Source: Morella rubra (lineage: Eukaryota > Streptophyta > Magnoliopsida > Fagales > Myricaceae). From it: a stretch of 64,000 nt of DNA. Shown here one piece after another: positions 12,153 through 22,617 of the stretch. A program made the position numbers and the translations under genes. Each line of letters begins with the position of its first letter. Positions within the stretch are counted from its first letter, which is position 1. Location of the stretch: positions 31,090,854 through 31,154,853 of the forward strand of contig CM025855.1 in assembly GCA_003952965.2 (NCBI GenBank). Reading direction: 5' to 3'. The notes under the pieces were generated by a model, which was not told where the DNA came from, searched no databases, and saw only the letters and a list, made by a program, of their open reading frames with translations.

Positions 12153-13145
12153 TTACCCGTGAAACAAACCAAACTTTATTAAGAACTTCTTTTGATTACA
12201 GTCTAGCATTTCACTCAAGCTACAAGCTATACTCTTCTGTTTCAAAAGTTTGTGCCGCAACTCCAATCTCTTCTTCAGACCATGCCGAAAAAAGTCAGGA
12301 TAATCAGTGACTTCATCAATTTGTCTTCCCATTACCTCCACCAGAAACCGGATACGGGGTTCTAGAGAATTTTGGATGCTCTTTATCAGAATCGGAGGAA
12401 AACCAGTAACCAAAGCTGCAATCTGCTCATCTCCAAAGCCACGCCTCTTTAGATAATCAAAATTGGGTCTCAGCACCTTGTTCACATCTCTACAGAGAAC
12501 TTCAGGGAAGTTCATTACCACTGTTTGGAGATCATTTCCAGTAAGGCCTACTGATTTCAAGAACTCTGAAGTAGGGCGTAGCCTTTTATCAACACTATAG
12601 CCCATAATAAACGGGTTTTTTGCCAGAACTTTGCCTATCAGGCCATCTCTAGCAAGGCCAAGAGTAGCAAGAAAGTCCACTATCTCTGTCAGCTTCAATT
12701 CTATGCTGTAGCTGACAAGCCTTGGGTTGAGCAATATCATCTTGCCAAGTTGTTTCTCAGGGACACCCAATGCCTGAAAGAAGGCCAGAAGTGGACAGAG
12801 CTTCTCTTCCACACTATGGGAGAGTATGTGAGGGAACTTGGCAACAGCAGAAGCAACTTCATGGGGTTTTGTACTGAGTGTGGAGAGGCACTCAACCATG
12901 GGAACAAGCTTCTCATGGAGACCCAGTGTAAGTATCTTGGGGCACTTTGAAACGACTGAAGGGAGTTTTCTCTCATGAATGCCGATGGTTTTGAGGTACG
13001 CCCAGTTCTGGGAGGCCCTCTCCCTTTCTAGGTTCTCAAGGCGCTTGCACTTTTTGAACATTTCGTGGATACTTTTATCATCAAAACCTCTGTCCCTGAA
13101 GAACCACATGATGCTACTGCCACGCTGACTGCTGCATATCTCCAT
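12153..13145 (-). CDS. mTERF6-like transcription termination factor, copy A
   Basis: Single coding exon, 330 aa, starting at the ATG of MEICSSQRG. The frame runs further upstream, but only from a non-ATG codon and across an AG acceptor (ATATTTTAG). It closely resembles Arabidopsis mTERF6/PDE191 (At4g38160, about the same length). About eight helical mTERF motifs are visible with the usual LG..E..L, P..L and F..LG spacing (KLPSVVSKCPKIL, FPHILSHSVEEKL, NPRLVSYSIE, FPEVLCRDVNKVLRPN). Family members bind nucleic acid in chloroplasts or mitochondria and affect rRNA and tRNA expression. The protein equals that of copy B, but the duplication ended about 63 bp upstream of its ATG, so this copy lacks its own leader exon and promoter. 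Confidence 0.85.
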   Translation of the reverse strand: MEICSSQRGSSIMWFFRDRGFDDKSIHEMFKKCKRLENLERERASQNWAYLKTIGIHERKLPSVVSKCPKILTLGLHEKLVPMVECLSTLSTKPHEVASAVAKFPHILSHSVEEKLCPLLAFFQALGVPEKQLGKMILLNPRLVSYSIELKLTEIVDFLATLGLARDGLIGKVLAKNPFIMGYSVDKRLRPTSEFLKSVGLTGNDLQTVVMNFPEVLCRDVNKVLRPNFDYLKRRGFGDEQIAALVTGFPPILIKSIQNSLEPRIRFLVEVMGRQIDEVTDYPDFFRHGLKKRLELRHKLLKQKSIACSLSEMLDCNQKKFLIKFGLFHG

Positions 13146-13208
13146 ATTCCCTAAAATATAGTGACATTTGTTGTTTAGATCAATGGACGCCAACAAACTT
13201 CAACACGT

Positions 13209-13239
13209 AAATGAATGTGTATAGAACTACAGAAAACTA
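13209..13239. other. Duplication junction with filler DNA
   Basis: Between copy A's last matched base and copy B's first lie 31 bp. Its first 7 bases (AAATGAA) still match the mTERF6 flank at 22236-22242 after a 1 bp gap. The rest, TGTGTATAGAACTACAGAAA, nearly matches GGTGTATAGAACCACAGAAA at 4450-4469 (and the equivalent about 65-75 bp inside copy B). That points to templated filler at a repaired break. Confidence 0.75.
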
Positions 13240-13710
13240 GGGGAAACCCCTTGATTGCGAGGACAAAAATACCAAAATCTATCAACTTGGGTAGAACGAA
13301 TGGGTGTATAGAACCACAGAAACTCCTTCAATGACAGTTGGCATTCAAGCCCGAGATACATCGGCCACATAACAGCACAGCCCATTAAAACCCTCAAGCA
13401 TTGGGGACTATCTGAGTCGGACACAAACGCAAAGACCTCAAAATTTTTCGAACACTAAGAGGGAGAGGAAATCTTACCCCAGATTTCAATGAGCCTCAAA
13501 GAAACACATTTTTTACTTTACTCCATCAGTGTAGGGCGTCTCGTTAGCAGACGGAAGGCAAAAACAAGTTTCTCTAGGAAAATGATATTCAGTGTAAAAG
13601 GCTTTAAAGTTCGTTTCCACCAGTTGGCTAGGGCCCCAACGGCCCTCACGTCTCTCAAGCACCTTAAGAACTCTAGCAGCACCGCTCGAAGAACCTCCAA
13701 CGTTCGCCAT
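13240..13710 (-). pseudogene. 5' part of retroelement antisense frame, truncated copy B
   Basis: The antisense frame starts at ATG 13710 (MANVGGSSSG) and keeps the first exon and the start of the second block (MYLGLECQLSLKEF, to about 13250). It is cut by the junction at 13240. The next gene on the same strand is mTERF6-A at 13145, with an AG acceptor just before its ATG. Confidence 0.7.
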
Positions 13711-13829
13711 TGTAGAAAAGTAAAAGGACGAATAGAGGGTAAAGATCAGAAGATGAAAGGCGAAGAGTTTAGAAGTATTTGGAAAATAGTGCAAATAAGA
13801 GGGGGCTAAATAAGGAAAAATACAATGAC

Positions 13830-15540
13830 CAAGAAGCCCCTCAAAGAAAACATGTCGTTTCAAATATTGACGTAATACGTTCCAAAACGACACTCTGTAT
13901 ATCCATAGCCGAATAGTCCCGAAGATGACGATTAATTTAAAAATGAAATGACACCCAGATACGGGAAGCGATGCGTCAGAATATTTTCTACAACTTCTGC
14001 AACAATTCCCACCAAACCACGAGTGGGAGGTATTTAAAGCATAAGAAGCTAAAAGCGCGAAACCAAAGGGACGTGCAATTAGGAAGATGAAGAAATAGCG
14101 CGCCGAAACTTGAACAGTCTTTCCCTTCTAAGAAGATAACCGTCAAGTACATACAGATATAAAAATGAGGGACTATCACAAGAAAAGAGAAAAAAGTACA
14201 GAAGATACCGAAGAAAAGAAAGATGCGACAGACAAAACGAAGCCCTCAAGCCCTACCTGAAGAACTATGGTCCGAAGTGATAAGCAGGATTGTCCGTGAC
14301 AACCCAAGAGAATGGCAAAGCCTCTGCCTAGTATCTAAACAATTTTATCAAGCAGCTCATGGACCGACGGTCTATCGAAGGTTGAGGATTGAAGATATAT
14401 CACCCCCATACCCCTGACCAAAGTGTGGAAAACCCTCTGCAACAAATGTTACGCGAGCAAAAACCCACATGAATTGTTCGTCCGAGGTAGCGAAAAAATG
14501 CGTTGGACCACAACAGTCGAAGAAGGACTGAAGGAAGTCCACGCTTCGGCAAAGGGGGAAATCCGAAGGCCAAATACCTTATCGCCTTGGCCTATCACCA
14601 TCAAGGAGGGAACTCGAGGCAAACTGTCCGTAGACATAATTTCAGAGCTCCGACAGGAACTACGAGCAGAACAAATGGAGGTTGTGTGAAAGACCATCCT
14701 AGATTGGGTAATGACTAGATGGGGTCGTGCTGATGAACACCAATATAGATTGAAAAACACGTTGAAATGCCCTAAAGAAACATCTTGTTACATCCCGGAG
14801 ACAGCCGAGATCCCAACCTCGTTCCCGAAATGGTGGGTCACCTATCGACACTATTTCTGCAACACCTGCTATGCGAACAAAGAGTTTCGATATTGTGATA
14901 TATATTTATGTTCCACAGGAGATGTAATCGAATGGGTGATTCCCCTTGGACCGAGATGTAATCATTAATATAGATTCAGTTATGTCATGCATTAACTTCT
15001 TTATCCCAATACCTCGGCATCTGAAGCATAGCAAACATTCTCAACCCTATTCTGCAAATCCACTCGAGAATGGGGGGACTCTAATTGTGCCAATACTGAA
15101 TCACATCCAGCCCAAACCAATTTGGGCCGAAAAATATGATTACGTCTTTCAAAAGCCCAACGGTTACAACCTAACCCACGTCGCATATTTCCCAAAAGAG
15201 AAAATCACTACATATGCCGCAAACAGTTACCTAACGGCCCACGATAAGCCACGGCACCACGTTCTCACTATACCCGTAGCAGATACGAATAACTGTGAAA
15301 AAAGGTGAAGAGAATATCACAGAGCACGACCTAATAGGGACAAGAACTACCCGCTAAAATCCTGGCTAGAGGAAAAGAGGGAACGTGGGCAAAAGCACTA
15401 TAAAAAGAGAAGCTAATGATGAGAACAGGTAAGTGATTTCTGTGTGATAAAATAGCAAAAACTCGTACAAAAATAAGAACTGACTTAAGCTTCGGAAGTT
15501 CCACACCTCGGAACCTGGAGTCCTTTATTGTTTTACAGAG
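13830..15540 (+). mobile_element. LTR-like tail of the Tat-type element, copy B
   Basis: Counterpart of 4980-6690. The TATA-like CTATAAAAAG is near 15398 and the CTGACTTAAGC U5-like motif near 15480. It carries the second F-box relic. Most of the differences between the two duplication copies fall here. Confidence 0.5.
14223..15308 (+). pseudogene. F-box gene relic, At2g35280-like, copy B
   Basis: Same relic as at 5374. The F-box frame starts at 14223 but stops at 14417, because two extra bases (CCCCTGACC against CCCGACC in A) shift the frame. An extra G near 14627 (ACTGTCC against ACTTCC) also changes frame. In contrast, the tail frame 14946-15308 runs on where copy A has a TAG, ending ...ADTNNCEKR. 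Lesions shared with A (G-run frameshift, TGA before the second block) predate the duplication; the others are private. Confidence 0.6.
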
Positions 15541-16808
15541 AAAGAAACAGGAAGATCAAGCTGCATTTGCTCTAACGTGTTGAATGTAAACTAACTGATT
15601 TATCAATAACTTAGTCAAGGCATTGGAATCGTGGCATATGGGGTTAGATCTGTTGAATTCCTCTCATATATATGTTGACTGGGTAAACATATCATCGGTA
15701 AAAGGAAAAATAAGTATAAAAATGCATTGGAGGAAAGAGGGAGACGACTTCCTAAATGGACTTATTCATGATCAAGGTGGACCATCCAGATGTAATTAAG
15801 AATAGCAATTGATTAAGCCCAGACAATTACAAAACCTAAATGTATGGCTACCAAATCTTATGTTGGCCATTTCTCGGTGTCGTTTTGCTTGGAGCGCCAC
15901 TTGTAAAACGTTTAGATAAGTAAGTAAAATCTAAAAAAGAACAAAAGGAAGCAGTTCACATGTTCTTGTTTAATGAATAAGTTAAACTCTCTAATGAAGA
16001 TTTTAAGGAAAAAGTCCCTTTCAGCACTATGCATCAGGACAGATACGTATCGTTCGCTCAACATGACTAATTCTGGCATCCCAGATAACAAAAAACCAAA
16101 ATTGAAAGAGAAACTCCAAGTATACCTTCGTTTGGTAAACGCTAAAGACCAACTTGGTTCTAAGACTCTGCTCTAATGATCCTTGAACAGCTGCGGGTAG
16201 ATAACAGACTGACAGTGATAGGCCCCATTCTGGACAATATTGTGTCACTGTCATGTAAACTTTTTTCCCATCAGTGTATTGTGAAAGATATTGGTAGTCT
16301 GTTTAAAAGTTGAAGTTAATCCTGATTGAGTTAGAGGTGGATCATACATTCAAACAATTTAAGTTAAATACTTTAGTCATATAAATGAAATTTCCGCGTT
16401 ACGTCCTGGTCCTGGGCCTACACTAACATTCTGTCTGCAATTTTTATTCTTGAAGCCGACCGCGTTGCGAAAGCACCGATTGGGGGGCACGTGATTATTG
16501 ACTTTTAGTGCTTTTGCTTGCTTGGAAAGTGCAATCAGGTAGCCGGCTCTTCATTATTTCGAGGATAAAATATATAAAATAAAAGACGATCGAGGACAAT
16601 TGCGTGCATTGAATTGTCCGACTGTAATAGACAAAAGCGGAGAGAGGGACCGCTGCTCATATTCCCATGCCAAATGATAGACTAATAGTAATAGGGACAT
16701 CGATATATGAGAGATGATATGGAGCAACGTGCTCATCTGATCCCCTTCTAAAGAACTTTTGGGCCATCTTCTTCCTCTCCTTCTCATCCGAAAAGAAAAT
16801 CAACCAAA
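15541..16808 (+). promoter_or_regulatory. Upstream region of lectin receptor kinase B
   Basis: Apparently identical to 6691-7959 by eye, including G-box, W-box and TATA-like sites (near 16488, 16498 and 16570). No indel occurs along 1.3 kb, as the offset stays 8849. The broken kinase B may therefore still be transcribed like A. Confidence 0.45.
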
Positions 16809-19800
16809 ATGGGTTTCTCAAATGGAAGTTCGATCACCGTTGCCATTGTCCTTATCTTCTGCCTTCTGCATCTATCTGGGATACAAGCTCAACGGACCTT
16901 CACGCCGAATGGATTCTCGTTTGACGAGTTTGATCTGTCAAGGGACACAGATCACTTGAAGTTTATAGGGGATGCAAGCGCAAGTTTGGGAGCCCTTCAG
17001 TTGACTCCAGACTCAAAAAACAATCTTTTTTCGCTCTACAACAGGTCCGGCCGCGTTATGTATTTACAATCTTTCAAGCTGTGGTCGTCCGGTGATATCC
17101 AGGCCTCCTTCAACTCGACTTTTCTCATAAACATTTACAGAACGGACAATTGGACTGCTGGTCAGGGCCTTGCTTTTCTCATAGCCCCGGATTTATCCAT
17201 ACCTCCAAAAAGTTCCGGGCAATGGCTTGGCCTCACCAATGATACCACCGATGGCAACCAAACCAACCAAGTCGTGGCCGTGGAATTTGATACCGAAAAG
17301 CAATACTACGATCCTGATGACAACCATATTGGCCTTAACATCAACTCTGTTATCTCAAATAAGACGGAGTCTCTCGATGAGCATGGTATCAGGTTGTGCC
17401 CGGCAGAAGCAACCAATTACAGCGTCTGGGTTCAATACAATGGCGTGTCCAAACTGATGGAGGTTTACATGGCGAAAGGCGGGGAACCCAAGCCTGAACA
17501 ACCTCTTCTCAACGCGACCATAAACCTGAAACAGTACGTGAAACAAGAATCCTATTTTGGTTTTGCTGGTTCTACAGGCTATCCGAATGTTGAGTTGAAC
17601 TGTGTCTTGGAATGGAGTTTACAAGTAGAAATTCTGTCCGACAAAAGTAACTTGATTTGGTTGAAGATAGGCGTTGGGGTGGGAGTACCGGCGGTGGCAT
17701 TGTTAATCCTAATCGGTGTTCTGTATATGAGAAAGAAGAAAGTAAGCAGTGACGAGGAGTCCAACGTTTTTGATGCGCAGTTGAGATGGTTGCCCGGGAT
17801 GCCCAGGGAATTCAAGTACAAGGATTTAAAGAAGGCCACAAACAACTTCCATGAGAGTATGAAGCTGGGTCAAGGTGGATTTGGCATTGTTTACAGAGGA
17901 AATCTGAATGTCGGGGATCATAATACTGCTGCTGAAGTAGCCGTCAAGCAATTCTCTAGAGACTGAGAGACACAGCTGGAAGGTATGTTTTTTTCTTTGA
18001 GACAAGCTCACATATTTTTGGCTAGCTGTTTAAACTACCAATTTTGCCAATTTTTAACACTTTGCACCCTTTATCAAATTTTAAACTAAAATCGATAATG
18101 CCCTTAGATATTGTTGTCAATTCATTAATTTTTCAAGGGTATTATTGTCAAATGGAGGGTGCAAAGTGTTTAATATTAGTAGTTGGAGGGTGTAATGTGT
18201 CAAAGTGGGTAGTTTAGGGTGCTAACATTGGTAGTTTGAGGGTGCAATGTCTTAAAGATGGTAAAGTTATCCTCCCCTTTTTTTTTCTTTGTTTTTGGCT
18301 CCATTATTTTCTTTTGGCATCGACCTATCACAACTCGTCCACTTGCGATTCCAAAATCATTAAACTTATTCTAAGATCAGCTTTATCTGCAAAGCAACAT
18401 GTGATTTGCTTTTCTGTGCTTTTCCATTCACATCACATGGGCATTAAAAAATGTATGGAAAGGATAAGAAGAAAAATTCAAAGTTGGAAATTACTCCCAA
18501 AAAAAAAAAATTCAAAGTTGGACACTGCATTATTCAATTGTCAACTGCTCTTCCGAATAAGACTTCAAACGTCTGACCGGCTGATCGTGCTTCTTTTGCG
18601 GCTACAGAGGTCAACCGATTGAACATTCATCGTCTTCTTGCATTTGGAGAAATGCAGAATTCTTCTTCTTCCTCCTCTTCTTTCCCATCGTTGCTTTCAG
18701 AAAAGAAGATTCAGAGATAGAATACCCCATAAGACCATTATAGGTCAACATGCTCTAAGCCCTACAGAATCCTTTCGTAACACTATAATTCTGCATTGCC
18801 TCTTCTTCTTCAGCTTCTTCTTCTCTTCTCTTTTTTTGGCTTAAGTTATATTCCAACCAGTCGAATAGATAAACTTCGAGTACTCTATTGAGAGCAACAG
18901 AACATGACTAGCACTTCCTTGAGTGAGAAACAGGGAGCTTGCTAAGAACTGACTGGAATGTAGGGAGCTCAGCTTGGGTACTCTATTGAGCTACATGCAG
19001 CTTGATTAAACTGCTAATTTCTTTCCCGATCACCTCTCTAATATATATTCGGACTCTGTTCAGGGTGGTGCTACGACAAAGGCAAGCTGCTACTGATATA
19101 CGACTTTATGCCGAATGGGAGTCTTGATAAGCACTTATATGAGACCTCCAACGAGAACACGTTAAATTGGGAACGTCGACACAGGATACTAGCGGGCGTA
19201 GCGTCAGCATTGCATTACTTGCACAATGAGTATGATCAGAAGGTTGTGCACCGCGACCTGAAAGCCAGCAACATCATGCTAGACTCTGACTACAATGCTC
19301 GTCTGGGTGACTTCGGCCTTGCCCGAGCCTTGGACAATGAAAGGAATTCCTACGCTGACCTAGGATTAGCTGGGGTCCCAGGTACCATGGGTTATGTTGC
19401 TCCTGAGTGCTTCCACACAGGGAGGGCTACGCCTGAATCCGATGTGTACGGTTTCGGAGCAGTGGTGCTTGAGGTCGTGTGTGGCAGGAGTCCTGGGATC
19501 CAGATCAATCACAACCAACGTCTCTATGCCTTGGTTGATTGGGTTTGGATGCTACATCGCGAAGGCAACATTCTAGAAGCTGTAGATGAGAGGCTCGACA
19601 ATGATTACGTTGTTGATGAAGCAAAGAGGCTTTTGCTTCTAGGCCTCGCGTGCTCACATCCCATTGCCAGTGAGAGGCCTCAAACGCAGGCTATATACCA
19701 GATCATCGCTGGAACTTTGCCGCTCCCTAATGTACATCCGTTCAAACCTGTCTTCACATGGCCTTCGATGGAAACTTCCTGCGGCATCTCTGAGCTGAGC

Positions 19801-19869
19801 GTATCTTCTACTACAACTTTGTCTTCCAAAGGTTGTTCTGTAGGATCTGTTAACAACCAGTGGGCTTGA
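16809..19869 (+). pseudogene. L-type lectin receptor kinase copy B, kinase domain broken
   Basis: Exon 1 (16809-17966) is the same as copy A except Asn278Asp by eye. After Asp385 the frame meets TGA, five residues after the ATP-binding Lys380. The rest of exon 1 (helix C region with LAELTIIHRLRHKHL) and the intron donor are gone, replaced by a repeat. Exon 2 (19064-19869), with HRDLK, DFG and APE, is intact but cannot be joined in frame. The possible product is a 385-aa membrane-anchored lectin receptor with only the start of the kinase N-lobe. It could be a dead gene or a truncated decoy; expression data would decide. Confidence 0.9.
17964..18285. mobile_element. Truncated TTTGCACCC-type inverted-repeat element in kinase B
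   Basis: These 322 bp replace 146 bp present in copy A (9115-9260). From about 18020 to 18278 it is, in reverse complement, clearly similar to the element at 37868-38270: AACACTTTGCACCC, an AATTCATTAATTTTT-like core, then GGGTGCAAAGTGT and GGGTGCAATGT. The outer terminal part of that element is missing. The first about 50 bp (TGAGAGACACAGCTGGAAGG...) are of unknown origin. The replacement removes kinase coding sequence and the splice donor. Confidence 0.75.
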
Positions 19870-21178
19870 GCTCTCGGCTCTCTCCAGAGTTTTAAGTGAG
19901 CTCCTGGAATCGGCAGCACTCTCTTTTGCACCTGGTAAGCCTGTGAAGTATTGCGCCCAATCGTGTCCTCAATTCCCCAGATCCAGTTTCCCCGTTACCT
20001 CAAAGTTCCTGTGAAATTGACGCTTGCAATATAGGATTGAGTCCTCAATTTTATTTTATTTTTTTAATTTTTCTTTTTGGTCAGCAAGTCCTCTGCAATC
20101 GAGTACATTATATTTTTTTGCCGTTGCTTTTTTTTTTGGTTTTTTAATGTACGCTTGATTGTTGTCCACTCCTACAATACGAAGTTGAAATGTACAGGAA
20201 TTTCTTGTGTAGCATATCACATACTCAAGCTGGCATTGTTGATCAAGAAACCTGCTGCCCTCAATTTTGTATTCTTCCCGTGATGCGTAGCATATGATAT
20301 CATGGTCTCCTGTGTTATGCATGATCAAGAACTAGTACATTGGCTCATTCGCAGCAAAACAATAACGTGTAATTATCTTCCTAGAGAGCTCAGGGAATTT
20401 AATGTGAGAACCAAATTTCTGCAACGGCAGGGAAAACAATCCAAACTTCAACTCAACTAGCATGTTTGATCTGCAAACATAACCTCGTCCTCCATCTCCT
20501 TAACCATTAGAAGAATGTCGAGGCTCTTACAAGAATACTGAGCAGCAGCGGATCGGCACATATATACAAAACTAAACACACTTAATCACATATGTTTTCA
20601 TTGTTGATTTCCTGAATCAAGTAAGCAAATTACATTTATATTAGCTAGTTGGTTCCCTTCAAACACAAGCATCATTTATAGGATTGGAAGATTTTATCGA
20701 TAAAAAATTCTTGAGGCTTGACACAATAGGGTGCCCCTGCTATAAGCTGATACATATGCAGAACAAATTGTGGCTCGTGATTCTTACCTATTCGTACAAT
20801 CTCAAAAGGCAATGTTGTAACCAAGTTTTCAGTGACCTTCACCCGGGGTCTTACCATGTTTCTTGAAATAGCAAACGATTGCTCCCCCTTAAAGAAGGAA
20901 AGAAACTAAAGGCTAGACAAATGGCCATGGGCAATGTGCCATTGGAGGTACCAGAGGGCAGATAAACATTGTAATTGCTAGGGCTTTCACATTATCCTAT
21001 ATTTTACAACCACAAATGCATGACAGAATGATGTCAAAAGTTCTAACTGAAGCACCCGGAACCATGTACTAGTTAATTGTTCTCCACATACGAGAAATAT
21101 AAATCACAAAAGCAAACTAGGCTAGATTTTAAGAACCGTAATGAAAATAGAGGAGGATGTGAGCAGAGTACCTTAGGC
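19870..21178. other. Converging 3' flanks of kinase B and mTERF6-B
   Basis: Copy of 10844-12152 at offset 9026. The only clear change I see is in a T tract near 20072. No gene is recognised. Confidence 0.4.
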
Positions 21179-22171
21179 TTACCCGTGAAACAAACCAAAC
21201 TTTATTAAGAACTTCTTTTGATTACAGTCTAGCATTTCACTCAAGCTACAAGCTATACTCTTCTGTTTCAAAAGTTTGTGCCGCAACTCCAATCTCTTCT
21301 TCAGACCATGCCGAAAAAAGTCAGGATAATCAGTGACTTCATCAATTTGTCTTCCCATTACCTCCACCAGAAACCGGATACGGGGTTCTAGAGAATTTTG
21401 GATGCTCTTTATCAGAATCGGAGGAAAACCAGTAACCAAAGCTGCAATCTGCTCATCTCCAAAGCCACGCCTCTTTAGATAATCAAAATTGGGTCTCAGC
21501 ACCTTGTTCACATCTCTACAGAGAACTTCAGGGAAGTTCATTACCACTGTTTGGAGATCATTTCCAGTAAGGCCTACTGATTTCAAGAACTCTGAAGTAG
21601 GGCGTAGCCTTTTATCAACACTATAGCCCATAATAAACGGGTTTTTTGCCAGAACTTTGCCTATCAGGCCATCTCTAGCAAGGCCAAGAGTAGCAAGAAA
21701 GTCCACTATCTCTGTCAGCTTCAATTCTATGCTGTAGCTGACAAGCCTTGGGTTGAGCAATATCATCTTGCCAAGTTGTTTCTCAGGGACACCCAATGCC
21801 TGAAAGAAGGCCAGAAGTGGACAGAGCTTCTCTTCCACACTATGGGAGAGTATGTGAGGGAACTTGGCAACAGCAGAAGCAACTTCATGGGGTTTTGTAC
21901 TGAGTGTGGAGAGGCACTCAACCATGGGAACAAGCTTCTCATGGAGACCCAGTGTAAGTATCTTGGGGCACTTTGAAACGACTGAAGGGAGTTTTCTCTC
22001 ATGAATGCCGATGGTTTTGAGGTACGCCCAGTTCTGGGAGGCCCTCTCCCTTTCTAGGTTCTCAAGGCGCTTGCACTTTTTGAACATTTCGTGGATACTT
22101 TTATCATCAAAACCTCTGTCCCTGAAGAACCACATGATGCTACTGCCACGCTGACTGCTGCATATCTCCAT
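21179..22171 (-). CDS. mTERF6: mTERF6-like transcription termination factor, copy B (native promoter)
   Basis: 330 aa in one coding exon, identical in protein to copy A. The ATG at 22171 is preceded by an acceptor (TATTTTAG, exon from 22176). A matching donor CAAAG-GTAACAG lies at 22617, so a 5' UTR intron of 441 bp is likely. The leader exon above it faces the PPR gene across a shared promoter. This head-to-head pair matches Arabidopsis At4g38160 (mTERF6/PDE191) and At4g38150, so B carries the ancestral regulatory context. The expected role is nucleic-acid binding in chloroplasts and/or mitochondria, affecting organelle RNA expression. The short start before the first motif leaves the targeting peptide weak, as in the Arabidopsis protein. 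Confidence 0.92.
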   Translation of the reverse strand: MEICSSQRGSSIMWFFRDRGFDDKSIHEMFKKCKRLENLERERASQNWAYLKTIGIHERKLPSVVSKCPKILTLGLHEKLVPMVECLSTLSTKPHEVASAVAKFPHILSHSVEEKLCPLLAFFQALGVPEKQLGKMILLNPRLVSYSIELKLTEIVDFLATLGLARDGLIGKVLAKNPFIMGYSVDKRLRPTSEFLKSVGLTGNDLQTVVMNFPEVLCRDVNKVLRPNFDYLKRRGFGDEQIAALVTGFPPILIKSIQNSLEPRIRFLVEVMGRQIDEVTDYPDFFRHGLKKRLELRHKLLKQKSIACSLSEMLDCNQKKFLIKFGLFHG

Positions 22172-22617
22172 ATTCCCTAAAATATAGTGACATTTGTTGT
22201 TTAGATCAATGGACGCCAACAAACTTCAACACGTCAAATGAACTTACAAGTTGGACGTCCTTTCGGTTTTAGGGGTAAAAAGAGAACTTGCACAAGGGAT
22301 GTTATGAAGCAATGTTTCCTTTTTCCCTGTTTGTACGAATTTTCAACACGGGTACCAGGGACATTTCTTGAAAAAAAAAACAAAAAGAGCCTTGCGTTGA
22401 GACGAAGCGTGGTTAAAGGCTTACAGCTTTAAGAACCATTTGTTCGTATAGTTGAACCAAGCAAATTACGATGATAATAACCCAAACCCAAAAGAACAAG
22501 ATAACGAATTGCAGGATTCCTAAGAACATGGAAAAGGATCTGAATAGTGTAAGAGAAAACAACGCGAATATCACTAGCCTAAAAGTTCAGAACTAATGTG
22601 TGAAAAGAGACTGTTAC

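Larger units (their letters stand above)
4387..13208. repeat. Tandem duplication, copy A (8.8 kb)
   Basis: Positions 4387-13208 match 13240-22234 almost base for base. Order: part of the retroelement antisense frame, LTR-like tail with F-box relic, lectin receptor kinase, mTERF6-like gene. The offset is 8853 at the left end, 8849 from about 6660 to 9114, and 9025-9026 after the replaced segment in the kinase gene. Left of 4387 the retroelement runs on uninterrupted, so A holds the original left flank. The right end stops in what is the 5' leader intron of mTERF6 in copy B. Confidence 0.97.
13240..22234. repeat. Tandem duplication, copy B (9.0 kb)
   Basis: Second copy of 4387-13208 in the same orientation. 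It is about 173 bp longer, because 146 bp of the kinase gene are replaced by 322 bp. Right of 22234 the mTERF6 leader and the PPR gene follow, so B holds the original right flank. Its left end cuts the retroelement antisense frame. The retroelement tail differs from A at roughly two dozen sites, many of them 1-2 bp indels. The remaining 6.4 kb outside the replaced segment differ at only a handful. Confidence 0.97.

Noticed and set aside
13146..13196. Longer mTERF6 start (MLASIDLNNK...) and its twin at 22172-22222
   Set aside because: The start codon is TTG and the extension crosses an AG splice acceptor; the internal ATG at 13145/22171 matches the family's length.
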